NCBI GenBank assembly: GCA_032191485.1
Contig: JAVDOI010000005.1
Coordinates: forward strand, 9,540,777-9,604,776
DNA length: 64,000 nucleotides
Reading direction: 5' to 3'
DNA from: Leptoclinus maculatus
Lineage: Eukaryota; Chordata; Actinopteri; Perciformes; Stichaeidae
Position 1 is the first letter of the stretch. Each line of letters opens with the position of its first letter. Below, piece by piece: positions 37,699 through 49,947 of the stretch. The position numbers were made by a program, and so were the translations under genes. The notes under the pieces were generated by a model, which worked only from the letters and a program-made list of their open reading frames with translations, did not search any database and was not told where the DNA came from.

Positions 37699-40600
37699 CT
37701 GGCTGACAGGATGTTCCACAGTGTGCGTGAAGCCTGGCTCTCTGCCTCCAAACACAACATGGCCGACGTCAAGGAGCTCATCCCCGAGTTCTTCTACCTG
37801 CCCGAGTTCTTGCTCAACGCCAACAACTTCGACCTGGGTCAGTATCGGGAACCACGATGAAGCACGAGTCAATCTGACTGAGATAATTGACTGCATGAAT
37901 ATTAATATAATAATATGAATGTTCTGTCTGCCCTCTGTTGTTGGATCTACCAGGCGCCAAGCAGAATGGCACCAAGCTGGGCGACGTCATCCTGCCACCT
38001 TGGGCCGAGGGCGACCCCCGGGAGTTCATCAGAGTCCACAGAGACGTAAGAATTGAACCCTCTTGTGACATTTTAGGTCTGATTTCCAGTGAGTACACGT
38101 TAACCTCTTGTCTGGCTGCAGGCGTTGGCGTGCGACTACGTGTCAGCCCACCTCCACCAATGGATCGACCTGATCTTCGGGTACAAGCAGCAGGGACCGC
38201 CGGCCGTGGAGGCGGTGAACGTCTTCCACCACCTGTTCTACGAGGGCCAGGTGGACATCTACAACATCAACGACCCGCTCAAAGAGACGACCACCATCGG
38301 CTTCATCAACAACTTCGGGCAAATCCCCAAACGGGTCAGATACTGGCTGGTGATGACGTCGCTGCTGCTGTACTGCCGCCACTAATGCTGATATCTTAAA
38401 TCTCCAGGCTAGTTTAAAGGGATAGTCCGGATTTGTTGAAGTGGGGTTGAACGCCACTAGTTTAGAAAGACGGACAGGAGTACCAGCACGGGAGCAAAGC
38501 AATGTACCGCTGTGGACGGGAGCAGAAGCTGAATGTTTTCAGACACCTTAAAAGACTCTATATCAGTTCACTGCCTTATCTTACCTTCAGACAGCCCTGA
38601 GGCCTTTATCTGTGCTCTCAAAGCGGCCAGACTCCTTTGACAAAAACAGTAATCTTGCAGAAACAATAACTGCTGGACTACCGCTGCATCCATCGGTTAG
38701 TTTGCTTGTGTTCTTGTGTGAATTTGGTGAATCCAAATTGACCCTTTAAAACCCAAATGAACACAAACAACGGAGGCAGCGGTAGACCAGCAACTCTCGT
38801 GTTCAGCAAGATACAATTACTGTTTTCGTCAACGGAGTCCTGTCTGTTTCTCTAAATCATCTACTGTCTGCATCTACTTCATCAACCAAAATGCTTCTTC
38901 GTGACATTTTGCCCAATGAAGACCTGGTTGTCTCCAAACATTAAGTTTCTGGAGCTTTAATCCACTGTGAGGATGCTCTGCATTTTTCCCTTAGTGGACA
39001 AACTTACCTTCCACAGCCAAAATGTTTTAGCATCCGGCTATTGGTCGATGTCAAAGTCCTTTTCTATCCTCACCGACTGTTGATGTGTTTGTGTCTCGGC
39101 TGTTTAAGAAGCCCCATCCTCCTAAGCGAGTACGTGGTAAAGCCAACGGTGACGTAGCGAGCGTTCCTCCGAGCTCCAACAGCGACAAGATCTTCTTCCA
39201 TCATCTGGACAATCTCAGACCTTCTCTAGCACCAGTTAAAGGTACAAGTACACACACTTACTCTCTGTCTTTTGTGCTAAATCCATTGCAGTCTTAAGTA
39301 CCAGTTAAGCCCCAACCATGTACTCTGTACATTAGACAGTGCAAGACTCCCTTTAGACTCTCATATTTCTTTGTGTCTCCAGAGCTGAAGGAGCCCGTGG
39401 GACAGATCATGTGCACCGACAAGGGCATACTTGCGGTGGAGCAAAACAAGGTTCTGGTTCCCCCCCACCTGGAGCAAGACCTTCGCCTGGGGCTACGCCG
39501 ACCTCAGCTGCCGTCTGGCTAACTACGAATCTGACACGGTAACAGTTATTAAAACGGAAACGCATATATAGTATTTTTGTTACTTGTAATTAAACAGTCT
39601 AGACTTTAAGAGAGACTAAAACATGGACTCCTGTAGGTTTCCTTCATTATTTCACCTTGAAGTTGAGAAGTGAATGTGAGAAATGATTAAAGACGATGTT
39701 TCCCCCTGCTGGTCTTGAATAAAAATGCACTTGCAGTTTTCAAATCAGGGAATGGTTGTTGAATATGTGATACAGTGACATGTCCCAAAACAAACTGCTT
39801 ATATTTGATTTAAGTATTTGCATAATAAACTCACTATGAAAATGTAAAACAAAGTTTTTGTTGGCGTCACAGAGGGCGGCGAGAATCACAACGGCGATGA
39901 GGACAGCAGCGAGTCGGACGGAGACGAGCCCAGTCTGAGTCAGGAGCCCAAAGCTCCACGCAACCCGTGGACGGGTGGAGGCAGCCAACCGGGCAGCGCC
40001 GTCCACAGACCCAGAGGTACGCAAGCAAGCGCTCCTCTTACCAGCACGGACGGTCTGTGGTTGAGCTGAGTGCACTGCTCACACTAAATACACCGAGCAG
40101 AAGTGGGGAGAGCAGCAAATAATACGCAGAAACCACTTCAAAACACTGACGCGGATACATTGAACTCGTCATGCTTTTGAATCTCCGCTGAATTCATCCG
40201 ACATTATACAAAGTTTCACATAAACAATCATTTATTTGCTTTGTTGTTTACCATGTAAAGTGCCTTTGAGTACCTTTAAAGCACCATATGTTAATATTAC
40301 ATCACTTTCTGTTCATTTGAATGTGTCTTGTACATAGAAATAGAATAGGAGTAAAACAGACATTGATTCCGTTGTAATATCACTAATACAAAAGACATTT
40401 TTTTATTGTTGTCAGTAGTTACGGTGACAACACACGCCCGTAACGCTCCGGAGGCAGATGTCTGTCTAGTTATTTACCACATATTTTGTTTACTGAACCT
40501 CAACCCACGCCAACGTTCCCTTTCAGGTCCCTCAGCACGAACCGGAGCTTCGTGGTCGATGGACAGCAGCTCTGACGACTCCCACCGCTGGTCGGACGGC

Positions 40601-41337
40601 TTCGTGTTCGTCAACTACTCCGAGGGGCAAACTAAGGTCCCTCACACCGCCACCACCACCACCCTCACCCGGCTCACCCAGGCCAGAGCTCGGTGCCACA
40701 GCCCTCCACCATGGACGCACGGACGTACAACCAGCTCAGGGCCGGTGGGTGTCCAGTGATTGAACATGTTGTTGTTGTTGTTGTTTAGCTAAGTCAGTGA
40801 AGGAACGAGGGTTCTCCTCTGATCAGAGAAGAAAACAAAAACTTAAAAAGTAGGCTGATCACAGTGTTGACGTGTTTTATTTCTGTGGGTCCACAGGCTA
40901 CAGATGGGAGCGCCAGCTGGTCTTCCGGAGCAAACTCACCGTGCACACGGCGTTCGATCGCAAGGACAACGCTCAACCGGCCGAGATCACGTCGCTCGCC
41001 ATCTCCAAGTAAGAGAGCAAGACGAATTCTTTCCTGTTGTAGATTTGTAATTGTTTTTATTGGTGTGGAGAGCTTCTTCTACACTATCGAACACAAACAT
41101 CTTAGAAAAGTCATTCTCCTCCTCTGTGACGCCATCTCCTCAGGGACCACAGTAAGATCCTGGTGGGCGACGGTCGCGGTCGGGTCTTCAGCTGGTCGGT
41201 GAACGACCGGGTGAAGGACGAGGTGGTGGACAGCCTCTCCGCCTGCACGGTCCGATTCTCCCTCACTGAGCGGAGACATCACTGCAGGAACTGCGGCCAG
41301 CTCTTCTGCCAAAAGTGTGTCGTTTACAGCAGCCCAG
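37699..41337 (+). pseudogene. wdfy3: wdfy3 BEACH-to-FYVE fragment, copy 3
   Basis: Exon series at 37699-37837 (truncated), 37954-38045, 38122-38334, 39100-39241, 39383-39538, 39873-40016, about 40527-40742, 40897-41008 and 41144 to about 41337. It carries the same shared lesions. It matches copy 1 at some variant sites (LHQW, long CAC run) and copy 2 at others (ACTGAG in the FYVE exon). Confidence 0.86.
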
Positions 41338-41518
41338 CACGCTTTCCTGCCTCTTTTTTTGCCTCTTCAAAGCCCCTCCCCTCTCTGCTCTGTAATGGGA
41401 ACATATATTTTAGTAGTGTAGAAGTTTTGAAAGATGTCTTACAAAGTAAAAAGACACATATTCTTAAAAAAACACAGTAGTCTTTCATAAGCAGTTCAGG
41501 AAACCAGGGTCCTGTTCA

Positions 41519-42322
41519 AGGCAAGGCAAGTTTATTTGTATAGCACATTTCAACAACAGGGTAATTCAAAGTGCTTCACATAAAACCATTAAAAGCATCA
41601 AAACATAAGGCATAAGAAAAGGAGATTTAAAAACAATTAAGAACATTCATTGAAACATTAAAAAGCAGTGTAAGAAATAAAATACAGTAGTAAAATGCAG
41701 AAATGCAGGAGATTGATTAATATCCTTGAACCTGGTTCAATTAAAGGCAGCAGCAAACAGAAAAGTCTTCAGTCTTGACTTAAAGGAGCTGAGGGTCTCA
41801 GCAGACCTGCAGCTTTCTGGGACTTTGTTCCAGATATTTGGGGCAGAAAAACTGAACGCTGCTTCTCCATGTTTAGTTGTGACTCTGGGACCAGAGAGCA
41901 GACCGGTCCCAGACCACCTAAGAGTAGGGATGGTTCATAAGGTAGCAGCAGATCAGACATGTATTTTGGCCCTAAACCATTCAGTGCTTTATAAACCAAC
42001 AGCAGGATTTTAAAGTCAATTCTTTGTTGGACAGGAAGCCAGTGTAAAGACCTCAGAACTGGAGTGATGTGATCCACTTTCTTTGTCTTAGTGAGGACTC
42101 GAGCTGCAGCTTTCTGATTGACTTGTTACAGAAAACTGTAAACACACCGTTACAGTAGTCCAGTCTACTGAAGATAAATGCATGGACAAGGTTTTCCAAA
42201 TCCTGTTGAGACATAAGTCCTCTAATCCTTGATATATTCTTCAGGTGATAGGAGGCTGATTTAATCTTTGTCTTGATATGGCTGTTCAGGTTGAGGTCTG
42301 AATCCATAACTACACCTAGATT
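41519..42322 (-). mobile_element. CR1/L2-like LINE remnant, copy 3
   Basis: Same remnant as copy 1 with the 3' UTR present. Several single-base variants match copy 2 rather than copy 1. Confidence 0.85.
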
Positions 42323-43321
42323 TCTGGCCGATCACGTGAACCTGTGTTTGCATAAATGATGTGATGTTCCTGTACAATGTTGAAGCTTCCGACACAGACA
42401 CTAACTGAGTGGCTGTGTTGCATTTTTCCCTTGCAAGAGAATAAACCGAAAAAGACAACTTTGATTCTTCTGAAGACTTTATTATTGATTTGTGAACAAA
42501 ACTCTCTTCTCCCGATTAACATAGAAATCTTCCATCACAGCTCCCTGTCAAGAGGAAACATGTGATCATGTAATGAGGTTTGACTATCGTTTTTCATTCA
42601 ACTTTTTTGTTAGACAGAGGAGTTTTTCTTAACAAAGTGGATGCAAAAATGTATCAATTTGCCTATTTCAGGTCAGAGTTTTGTGGCTACATATATGTGG
42701 GTGTATTGTATGATATGAAGTCAGGACAGGACCCGAGTTGTCGCTTTTATTAATTCATACAACAAGAAAAAGATAATCTTTTGTGTTTACTCCCCTTCTT
42801 AGAAGCTGGTGAGACTTTCACAATTAAAGGTTCTCTCGGGAGTCGAACCACCGACCCCTGCGTCCCAATGATCTGCGCATGCGCATTGAGGTTTTGCGTT
42901 GTGTGCAGTCACGCTAACCGTTCGGCCACGCAGTTTAACAGTTGCTGGGCAAGCGTGAGAACAGGTGTATATTCGTTCGATTAGACAGAAGAGATGACAT
43001 GTGACTTATGGAGGACGAAATTGTTTTTAAGTATAAATAAATGCAATAATAAATGTATAAATGAATACAGGAAAGAATAAATAAATGTATGAATACAGGA
43101 CTAAATAAATAAATGTATAAATACAGAAATGAATACAAAACTGAATAAATAAATGCTGAAATAAGTGTTTTTGTCTTTCACATTTTGTCTTTTTTGTGAC
43201 ATACACAGATGTTGATGAGTTTATTAATTAATGCTAATTAGGCTATTAGTTAAAGATTAGTAAGGCTGCTTGATGCAAATGTTTTGCAGCAAAAAAATAT
43301 ATTTTACTCTTTGTCTTTACA

Positions 43322-43901
43322 GGTCAAATGCACAAACATTTTATTTTCCCTGGGAGAATGACGGTTCCGTTCGGTAAGGGACCACTTGGATTTCTCCGTC
43401 AGGATCCGACTGATGCTGCCAAAGTTCTCAAAGACAACCAGTCTCTACAGGACACCTGTGAAGGAGGAGCTGGTCAGACAGAATGCTCTGACTGTGGTCC
43501 GCCAGAGAGGAGGGGATGCTTCAGATAAAACTGAGGTGACTGGAGACTACATCCTGCAGTTTGGGAAGTACAAGGGGAAGTCCTTCCGCTGGCTCCTGGA
43601 GAATGACATTGGGTACACCATCTACCTCATCAGGAACCAGCAAAAGGAGGAGGCTGCACGAGTGTTCATGGCAGCGGGGCACAGCAAGGACAGCCTGCTG
43701 TCATTTGTTAACTATTCCCTCAGCTTTCAAGAAGTCCAGTCTCTTCTCAGCTATGAGGAACAAAAGCCAGTTGTAGCAGCAGCAGCAGCAGGTTGGTTTT
43801 GGCTCTCGTGCCAACAACACCTGGCGAGAGATTTAGCACAGCAGGGGTGATGGCTATGCATCTTACAATCATAGCACAATAGATAATACGTTTCCACAGC
43901 A
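43322..43901 (+). pseudogene. Teleost repeat-family ORF with FGKYKGKSF motif, copy 3
   Basis: Same fragment and same lesions as copies 1 and 2. Confidence 0.6.
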
Positions 43902-44637
43902 ATTTTTACTTTGATAAAGTGAAGCAGTTCCATACAAGATTTCATGCAGAGTCAAGCCAAATTCTCATTTTGGATGCAGCTGTACCATCTGTTCCATTGT
44001 ACTTTTATATACTATATAACTATATATTTCACTTGTTTTATCACTAAGCATGTTCAATCTATCATATGACAGCTGTTTGGCATAATTTTGAGCCATTTTG
44101 AGCTCTCTGGGGTGCTCATATGCAATTTTCTTCCACTTTCACAGATTTCATCTGAACTTTACAGAGCCTTCTGATTGGCGGATTTTCGCATGTGACACAG
44201 CAATAGATGCGGAAATGAACAGAGAGTGTAATGATACGTTCTTTGACCATCTTCTCATATATTGACTGAAAACGTCCATTTTAACACAGAAAGAGAGAGA
44301 ATGACCTGGAGAGCATATGCTTCGAACAGATTACCGTCAATTTCCAGCGTTTTTGCCCAGAAAAGCACCTCAAGGTGTGATACGGTTCACAATTTTCTCA
44401 GTTTGGCTGTGTGGTTGTCTATAGTTGTGTTTTGGAGTGTGTAAAAAATGACTTAGATGGTAGTGTTGCTCAGATGTTGCTGTTTAATCTGGTATATAGC
44501 ATTTATTTGATTTTTTTTGCTCTCGATATGTACGTTTCGGCGGTATATGCGACAACCTCTGAGCCCGAGAGCACCCAACTTTAGTGCTAAAGATGCAGTT
44601 TTTGACATGAGCGTGCGCACACACACACACACACACA

Positions 44638-44682
<45 letters not shown>

Positions 44683-45627
44683 GAAAAAAAGGAATTTGTG
44701 TTCCAACCTTTGTCCCTAGACCAGCGGCTACAAGGCCATTGTATCTAGGTATCCCTCTAGACCTGATCCAGGTCGTCTCTTGCTTGGCCTGCTATGCCAG
44801 CAGTGCTAAGGAGACTCATACCCTCATTATCATTATCACCATTGTATCCCTCTAGACCTGATCCAGGTCGTCTCTTGCTTGGCCTGCTATGCCAGCAGTG
44901 CTAAGGAGACTCATACCCTCATTATCAACCCCTATGTATGACAGCGGATGGACCACACAAACCAAATATAACTAGGAAGTCCAGAGCTATTTATAGTATT
45001 ACAGTGACAAACCCTTTTAACTGAGGGTGCCAGTTATTTTTCTTTGGCTATTTTCATGTCTAACTACATCTCTGGCTCAATTTAACTTCACAGAGACTTT
45101 TTTCACATTTTAAATTGCTTTAATTTTGAAGTTATGGGCTTTATTAATGTGGCTGAGGCTGCCCCTTGGAATTGTGGGTAATTACCAACAGCTAACGTTA
45201 GCTTAATTGCTACTTTAGCTAATGTTTACAATAGCTAGCTTAGTTGTGTAGTAGCATAATGTGAAGGTGATATGTATTTTAGTGGCCTGCAATGTTAACA
45301 CAGCTTATGAATAGGGTATTTTATTTCATTCTTTCATTCATATTAGGCAGTCACATTATAGTGAGTTTATTATTTGAATGTTAATTATGTCATGAAACTG
45401 ATTGAAGCAATAAGTGTGGCGATTTATTCATATTTTTGAATCGCTCTACATATTTTTGACAAACATGTTTTAGTTTGATGCATGTTCCAGCTGACCATTT
45501 GGTCACGATTGAGAGAGAAATGCCATCTGTTAAATAAAATACATTTAATATATATATATATATAAATGTATAATCTATCTTTGGCCACCAGCAGCGCTGT
45601 GGCACCGTTTTGCGAATGACAGACTTT

Positions 45628-45959
45628 TATGAAGGCAAATCAATGTCAAAATCCGAGAGCGCAAATGAGATCCATGCGCGCGCGCATTTTACTTTGGCGA
45701 GCGCTTTACATCACTCCGCGAGCAAAATTCACTCTCGCGCGAGCAAAATTCACTCTCGCGCGAGCAAAATTTACTCTCGCGCGAGCAAAATTCACTCTCG
45801 CGCGAGCTAAAGTCGCTCGCGAAACTTGAACCTGCTCGCTCGCGAAAATGTACTCTGCTCGCTCGCGAGTCTTTTACCTGCTCGCTCGCGAGTTGTTTTT
45901 CTTTTTGACAGTAAGTGGGCGGACCCAGTTTCCATTGTATCGCTACATGTAATTGGACT
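45628..45959. repeat. Left terminal inverted repeat with CpG-rich subterminal repeats
   Basis: Contains four 21-bp tandem copies built on GCGAGCAAAATTCACTCTCGC (one with TTTACT), then three spaced CTCGCTCGCGA motifs. The inner part includes GCATGCGC. Repeated GCGAGC palindromic motifs are plausible transposase binding sites, and the region must also hold the promoter of the transposase gene that starts 99 bases inside. Confidence 0.92.
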
Positions 45960-46057
45960 GCGCATGCGCATTATTTATCGAGGAGGACGATCGGATCGGA
46001 TTATTTGAGGAGTGCAAGAAGAAGAAACACAATATCCCTCTCAACGCTTCTTAAGAA

Positions 46058-49000
46058 ATGGCTGTGGAAACGCCTCACGTAAGAGTGATTTCATTGTATT
46101 AGTTATATTTAACTGCATTTTACTATAACTATGAAGGAAACGGGCCTGAATTATTACTGTAGTTCATCGTTAGCTGATTAGCTAGCATTAGCTAGCTAGC
46201 GTTTTTTGTTCGTTTTTCGAGATAAAAGATCAACTCGGAAAAAAGCACTGCATACAGTCCAATCAAAGCTCTGATGAGTTAATACATACTGTGGTATATT
46301 GTCATAACTAAATAAACTCATCATAGGAAAATATTGGGTACCTGAAACACTGTTTAAAGCTACCTAAAAATGTACTGTATAAAACTTTGTTTACAAATAC
46401 ATGTACTATTAAAAGTAGCATTATCAAGGCTTAACCTTTCTTTGCAGTGCCTCAAAATGATTCAGTTTTGAGTTATGACATAAGATAAAACAATTCTAAG
46501 AATTACATTCATGTTATGCTTTTGTAAACGAATTGCACACTAATATCCCCCACACACACAAAACGGTAGAGTGACCTTTTAATAAAGTAGTCAATAAATA
46601 TTTGAGGTGTGCCTTTTCCTAAAGTGTACTTCATTGTTCTCCACAGCATGTTCTCCGACGTCAAATGCTGGAGCGTCTCCTGTCAAAATTTGAGCTTGCA
46701 CTCATTCGAACACCAATTGACCCGGATTTCCTGGAGTTTGTGTGTCGTCAGGAGATGTACCTCCTGCAAGCACTCTCAAGACATGTTGACATACCCCAAG
46801 GAATAATACAAGCACTGCAGGAGCTCTTTAGACTTGTTAGACAACATATAGACTCAACAGCCCCAGATACAGCAGTGGGATCAGTAATTGGTCTGAGAGG
46901 ACGTCCTAGGTTTGAAGTTGAGAGACAGCAGCTGGCTGAGATGTTGGGGATAAACCTCTCGGTGCCCTGTATTGCAAAACTGCTTGGTGTTTCAGTCAGC
47001 ACAATCTTTAGGAGGATGAGGGCATTTGGATTATCTGTTTCAGAACATTATAGCTCCATCAGTGACGAGGAGTTGGACAACGTGGTGACAACCATTAAGA
47101 ATGATATGCCCACTGCTGGATACCGGATGGTCAGGGGCAGGTTGCTGTCTATGGGTATTCGTGTGCAATGGACAAGAATGACTGCCTCAATGCATCGAGT
47201 GGATTCAATTGGCATCCTCTCCAGATTGGCCAGTATGGGCTGTGTTGTGAGAAGAACATATTCTGTGAGAGGGCCCCTCTCACTTGTGCATGTGGACACA
47301 AACCACAAATTGATAAGGTAGTGATATTTTTTGTTTAATTTTTATTGATCTTTCTCGTTGATGCTAGAGTGGATAGTCCAGAGGGACAATAGCCTGATTC
47401 TGCACATGCTCTTCCTATCCCCTGACCAATACACTATCCTTACTCCAACCAATCATCCCTCCAGACCATCTACACAAGCAACAACCCTTCTTCTTCTTTT
47501 CTTTTATGTTGAGTTTTAATGGCGCTTGACCAACCAGCTTCTAGGTGTTCGGTGCATTACCGCCACATACTGGCCTATGGAGCGGTAAATTGGCAGGAAA
47601 AAATAACAACGTCTCTATTATTGCTGTTACTCTTCAGTAATTATTAAGAATTTTGCATACCATTTTTAGAGATTAAGAAATGTTCTAGTTAGTGTTCCAG
47701 TCTAGGTGAATCCGTGTTTCGATGCGAGAGTGCTGTTGCAGTTTTTCTTTGTTTTCCTAGATACAACATTGTAATCTTTGGTGGAGTGGATGGCTATTCG
47801 AGGAAGGTAAGACTGCATTTCACCTGAATGGACACACATTTTAAACAACCTTGTATTTTTAGGATGAGTTGGCAGCCACTTGATACTACAAATATTTCAA
47901 GACAGGGCCAAATTATGTATCCTTTGTAAATGGAATTTGGTCCAAATGGAGCCAGTTTATGGAAGAACAAGCAAGTAGGCTACTGAAAGTAGACATTGTA
48001 CTCCCAAAATGGATTTTATCTTGATTTAAAAAGTGTTAGGACTAATCTTCACTATCCATGATATCTCTGTCATTTATCTGTCAAAAATAGAAATATAATA
48101 GATTTGCCCCTATATAGTACATGGTCTTCTCTCCCAAATGAATTAGGTTAATAAATGTTATATACGGTTTTAGCCTACAAATTGCTCTTGCACCAGGGAA
48201 TGAAGTGGGTTACATCTAATCACGTTTGATTTAAGCCATCTCCTGTTCATTTCATGAGGCTAACAGGTAAAGGGCCCCAGATGTCATGATGGTCTTTGCA
48301 TTGCCATCTTGTGGCCAATAGTGGTGCTCTGCAGCTAATAAAAGGTTTTTGGTGGCAAGAACTTTGCATTCCGTATTTTTGCTGGCCATGTTTGCTTATT
48401 TCCTTTTTCACCAGGAACTCTTTAGTCTTCACTTTAAAAAAAATGTTTTACTGTACACTTCAATATAATGTTACCTCCTGTTTTTTTGTGAAACTGCACT
48501 ATTGTTAATGTTTTTTTCTTTTCTGAAGGTAATGTACTTGAACGCTTGGAACAACAATTGTGCGTCAACAGCCTATTGCTTCTTCCAAGTGGCAGCTCAA
48601 AAACATGGAGTGCCGTTAAGGTGAATTCATAGAATGATGCATAGTCTTTGGAAAACTAATTTATATTATGAAACTTTTGACGGAATATGTAAATTTCAGG
48701 GTCAGAGGAGACCAGGGTGTGGAAAATGTACAGATAGCGAGATTCATGTTTTCTGTTCGTGGCACCGACCGAGGAAGCTTCATCTCTGGTAAAAGCGTTC
48801 ATAATCAGAGGTAACATGCAATATTTCCGTTAACTCTCAGTGACTCAAGCGTGTTGAATAGTATCAGGTTTTTGGGACACAAGTACATAAAGAGAAAATT
48901 ACAAACTGTCTGGGATTTAGATTATTTGAGGTTTTTCCCCTTGAAACTTTATCTTCATCCATAGGATTGAACGTCTCTGGCGTGATCTCCGAGTCATAAC

Positions 49001-49550
49001 TACAAACAAGTACTATGACTTACTTCACTCCCTGGAGGAGGATGGACTGCTGGACATCTCGTCTACTGAGGACCTGTTCTGTGTACACTACATAATTCTT
49101 CCCAGACTCCAGACAGACTTGGAGATATTTACAGAAGGCTGGAACCATCATCCACTCAGCACTGAAGGAAACAGGAGTCCAGAGCAGATGTGGCAGATTG
49201 GACTGATGCATACCAACGTTGACCAGCCTGAGAATCCAGAGGTATTCATCATACGTTTCAATAATAACTAGCAATCGGAGTTTACTTTATAGGATTGTCA
49301 CTGAATGGGAATTCCAAACACCATCCTCTATTATGATTTCCAGGAGCCAGATGTTGACTGGGAAATCGCTGCTGACCACGAGGGGGAAGACGAGGATGCA
49401 GGGATTATTGTTCCTGAATTTGCGTGCCCTTTGAGCCCAGAGGACATAACTGAACTTCAGTCAATATTTGAACCATACAACCCCAACACTCCAGTCAAAG
49501 AACTGTACCTGCTCTGCCGCGAGTATGTAGCTGGAAGATATGGCTCTTAA
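46058..49550 (+). CDS. Integrase-like (rve/IS3-type) DD34E transposase, 7 exons, 474 aa
   Basis: Exons 46058-46078, 46647-47317, 47761-47806, 48529-48620, 48700-48810, 48965-49241 and 49344-49550 total 1425 bases with all phases consistent and no stop. The N-terminal half includes a helix-turn-helix (AEMLGINLSVPCIAKLLGVS, then STIFRRMRAFGL) for DNA binding. The RNase H-like core follows: first Asp in LVHVDTNHK, then FGGVDGYSRK, second Asp in RVRGDQGVENV, and Glu in HNQRIERLWRD. There are 34 residues between the second Asp and the Glu. That catalytic triad cuts and joins DNA ends. The C-terminus is acidic. Similar integrase-core proteins are abundant in fish genomes. The start in exon 1 is chosen because MAVETPH splices in phase and sits just inside the left repeat. 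Intact, so activity is plausible. Confidence 0.85.
47490..47600. repeat. Dispersed-repeat-like insert in transposase intron 2
   Basis: Contains ATGGCGCTTGACCAACCAGC and TTACCGCCACATACTGGCCT, phrases I associate with a common fish mobile-element fragment. The boundaries are unclear. The rest of introns 2 and 3 shows nothing recognisable. Confidence 0.3.
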
Positions 49551-49947
49551 ATAAAGAGAAAAGGCTCAAGGCCTGTATAAGCTGATGAAATGCAAAAGCA
49601 TGTTAATAGTCTTTGAAATACAAAAATTACCCCACAGTGTCTTGTAAATAAACTGGAGTAAAGTTGCTCAGATTGACTGAAATTAATTCCATCATTCTGT
49701 TACATACAATGTTTGTTGGATAGTCCAATTTATTGTGAACAGCTCAAAGAAACTGATTAAAACATGATGCAATCATATTTAACAATACTGTTTATTTTAC
49801 TATGAACAAGTATTTTTTTTTACAAGTAAGTCAGTTGTCAAACTTAAAATCACTGACAAATTTTCAGAACAGTGTGATGTATCTTACAAGTAAAAGTTAT
49901 TTCAAAACAATGTACACAAAGTACTAAAACTACTTGACATAATACAT

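Larger units (their letters stand above)
37699..45627. repeat. Tandem unit, copy 3 (truncated, 7,929 bp)
   Basis: Same left junction as copy 2. It runs to the equivalent of copy-1 position 21204 (after AGACTTT), where the inverted-repeat transposon begins. The wdfy3 PH-region exons, the LINE and the F5/8C exons of the unit are therefore absent in this copy. Confidence 0.95.
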
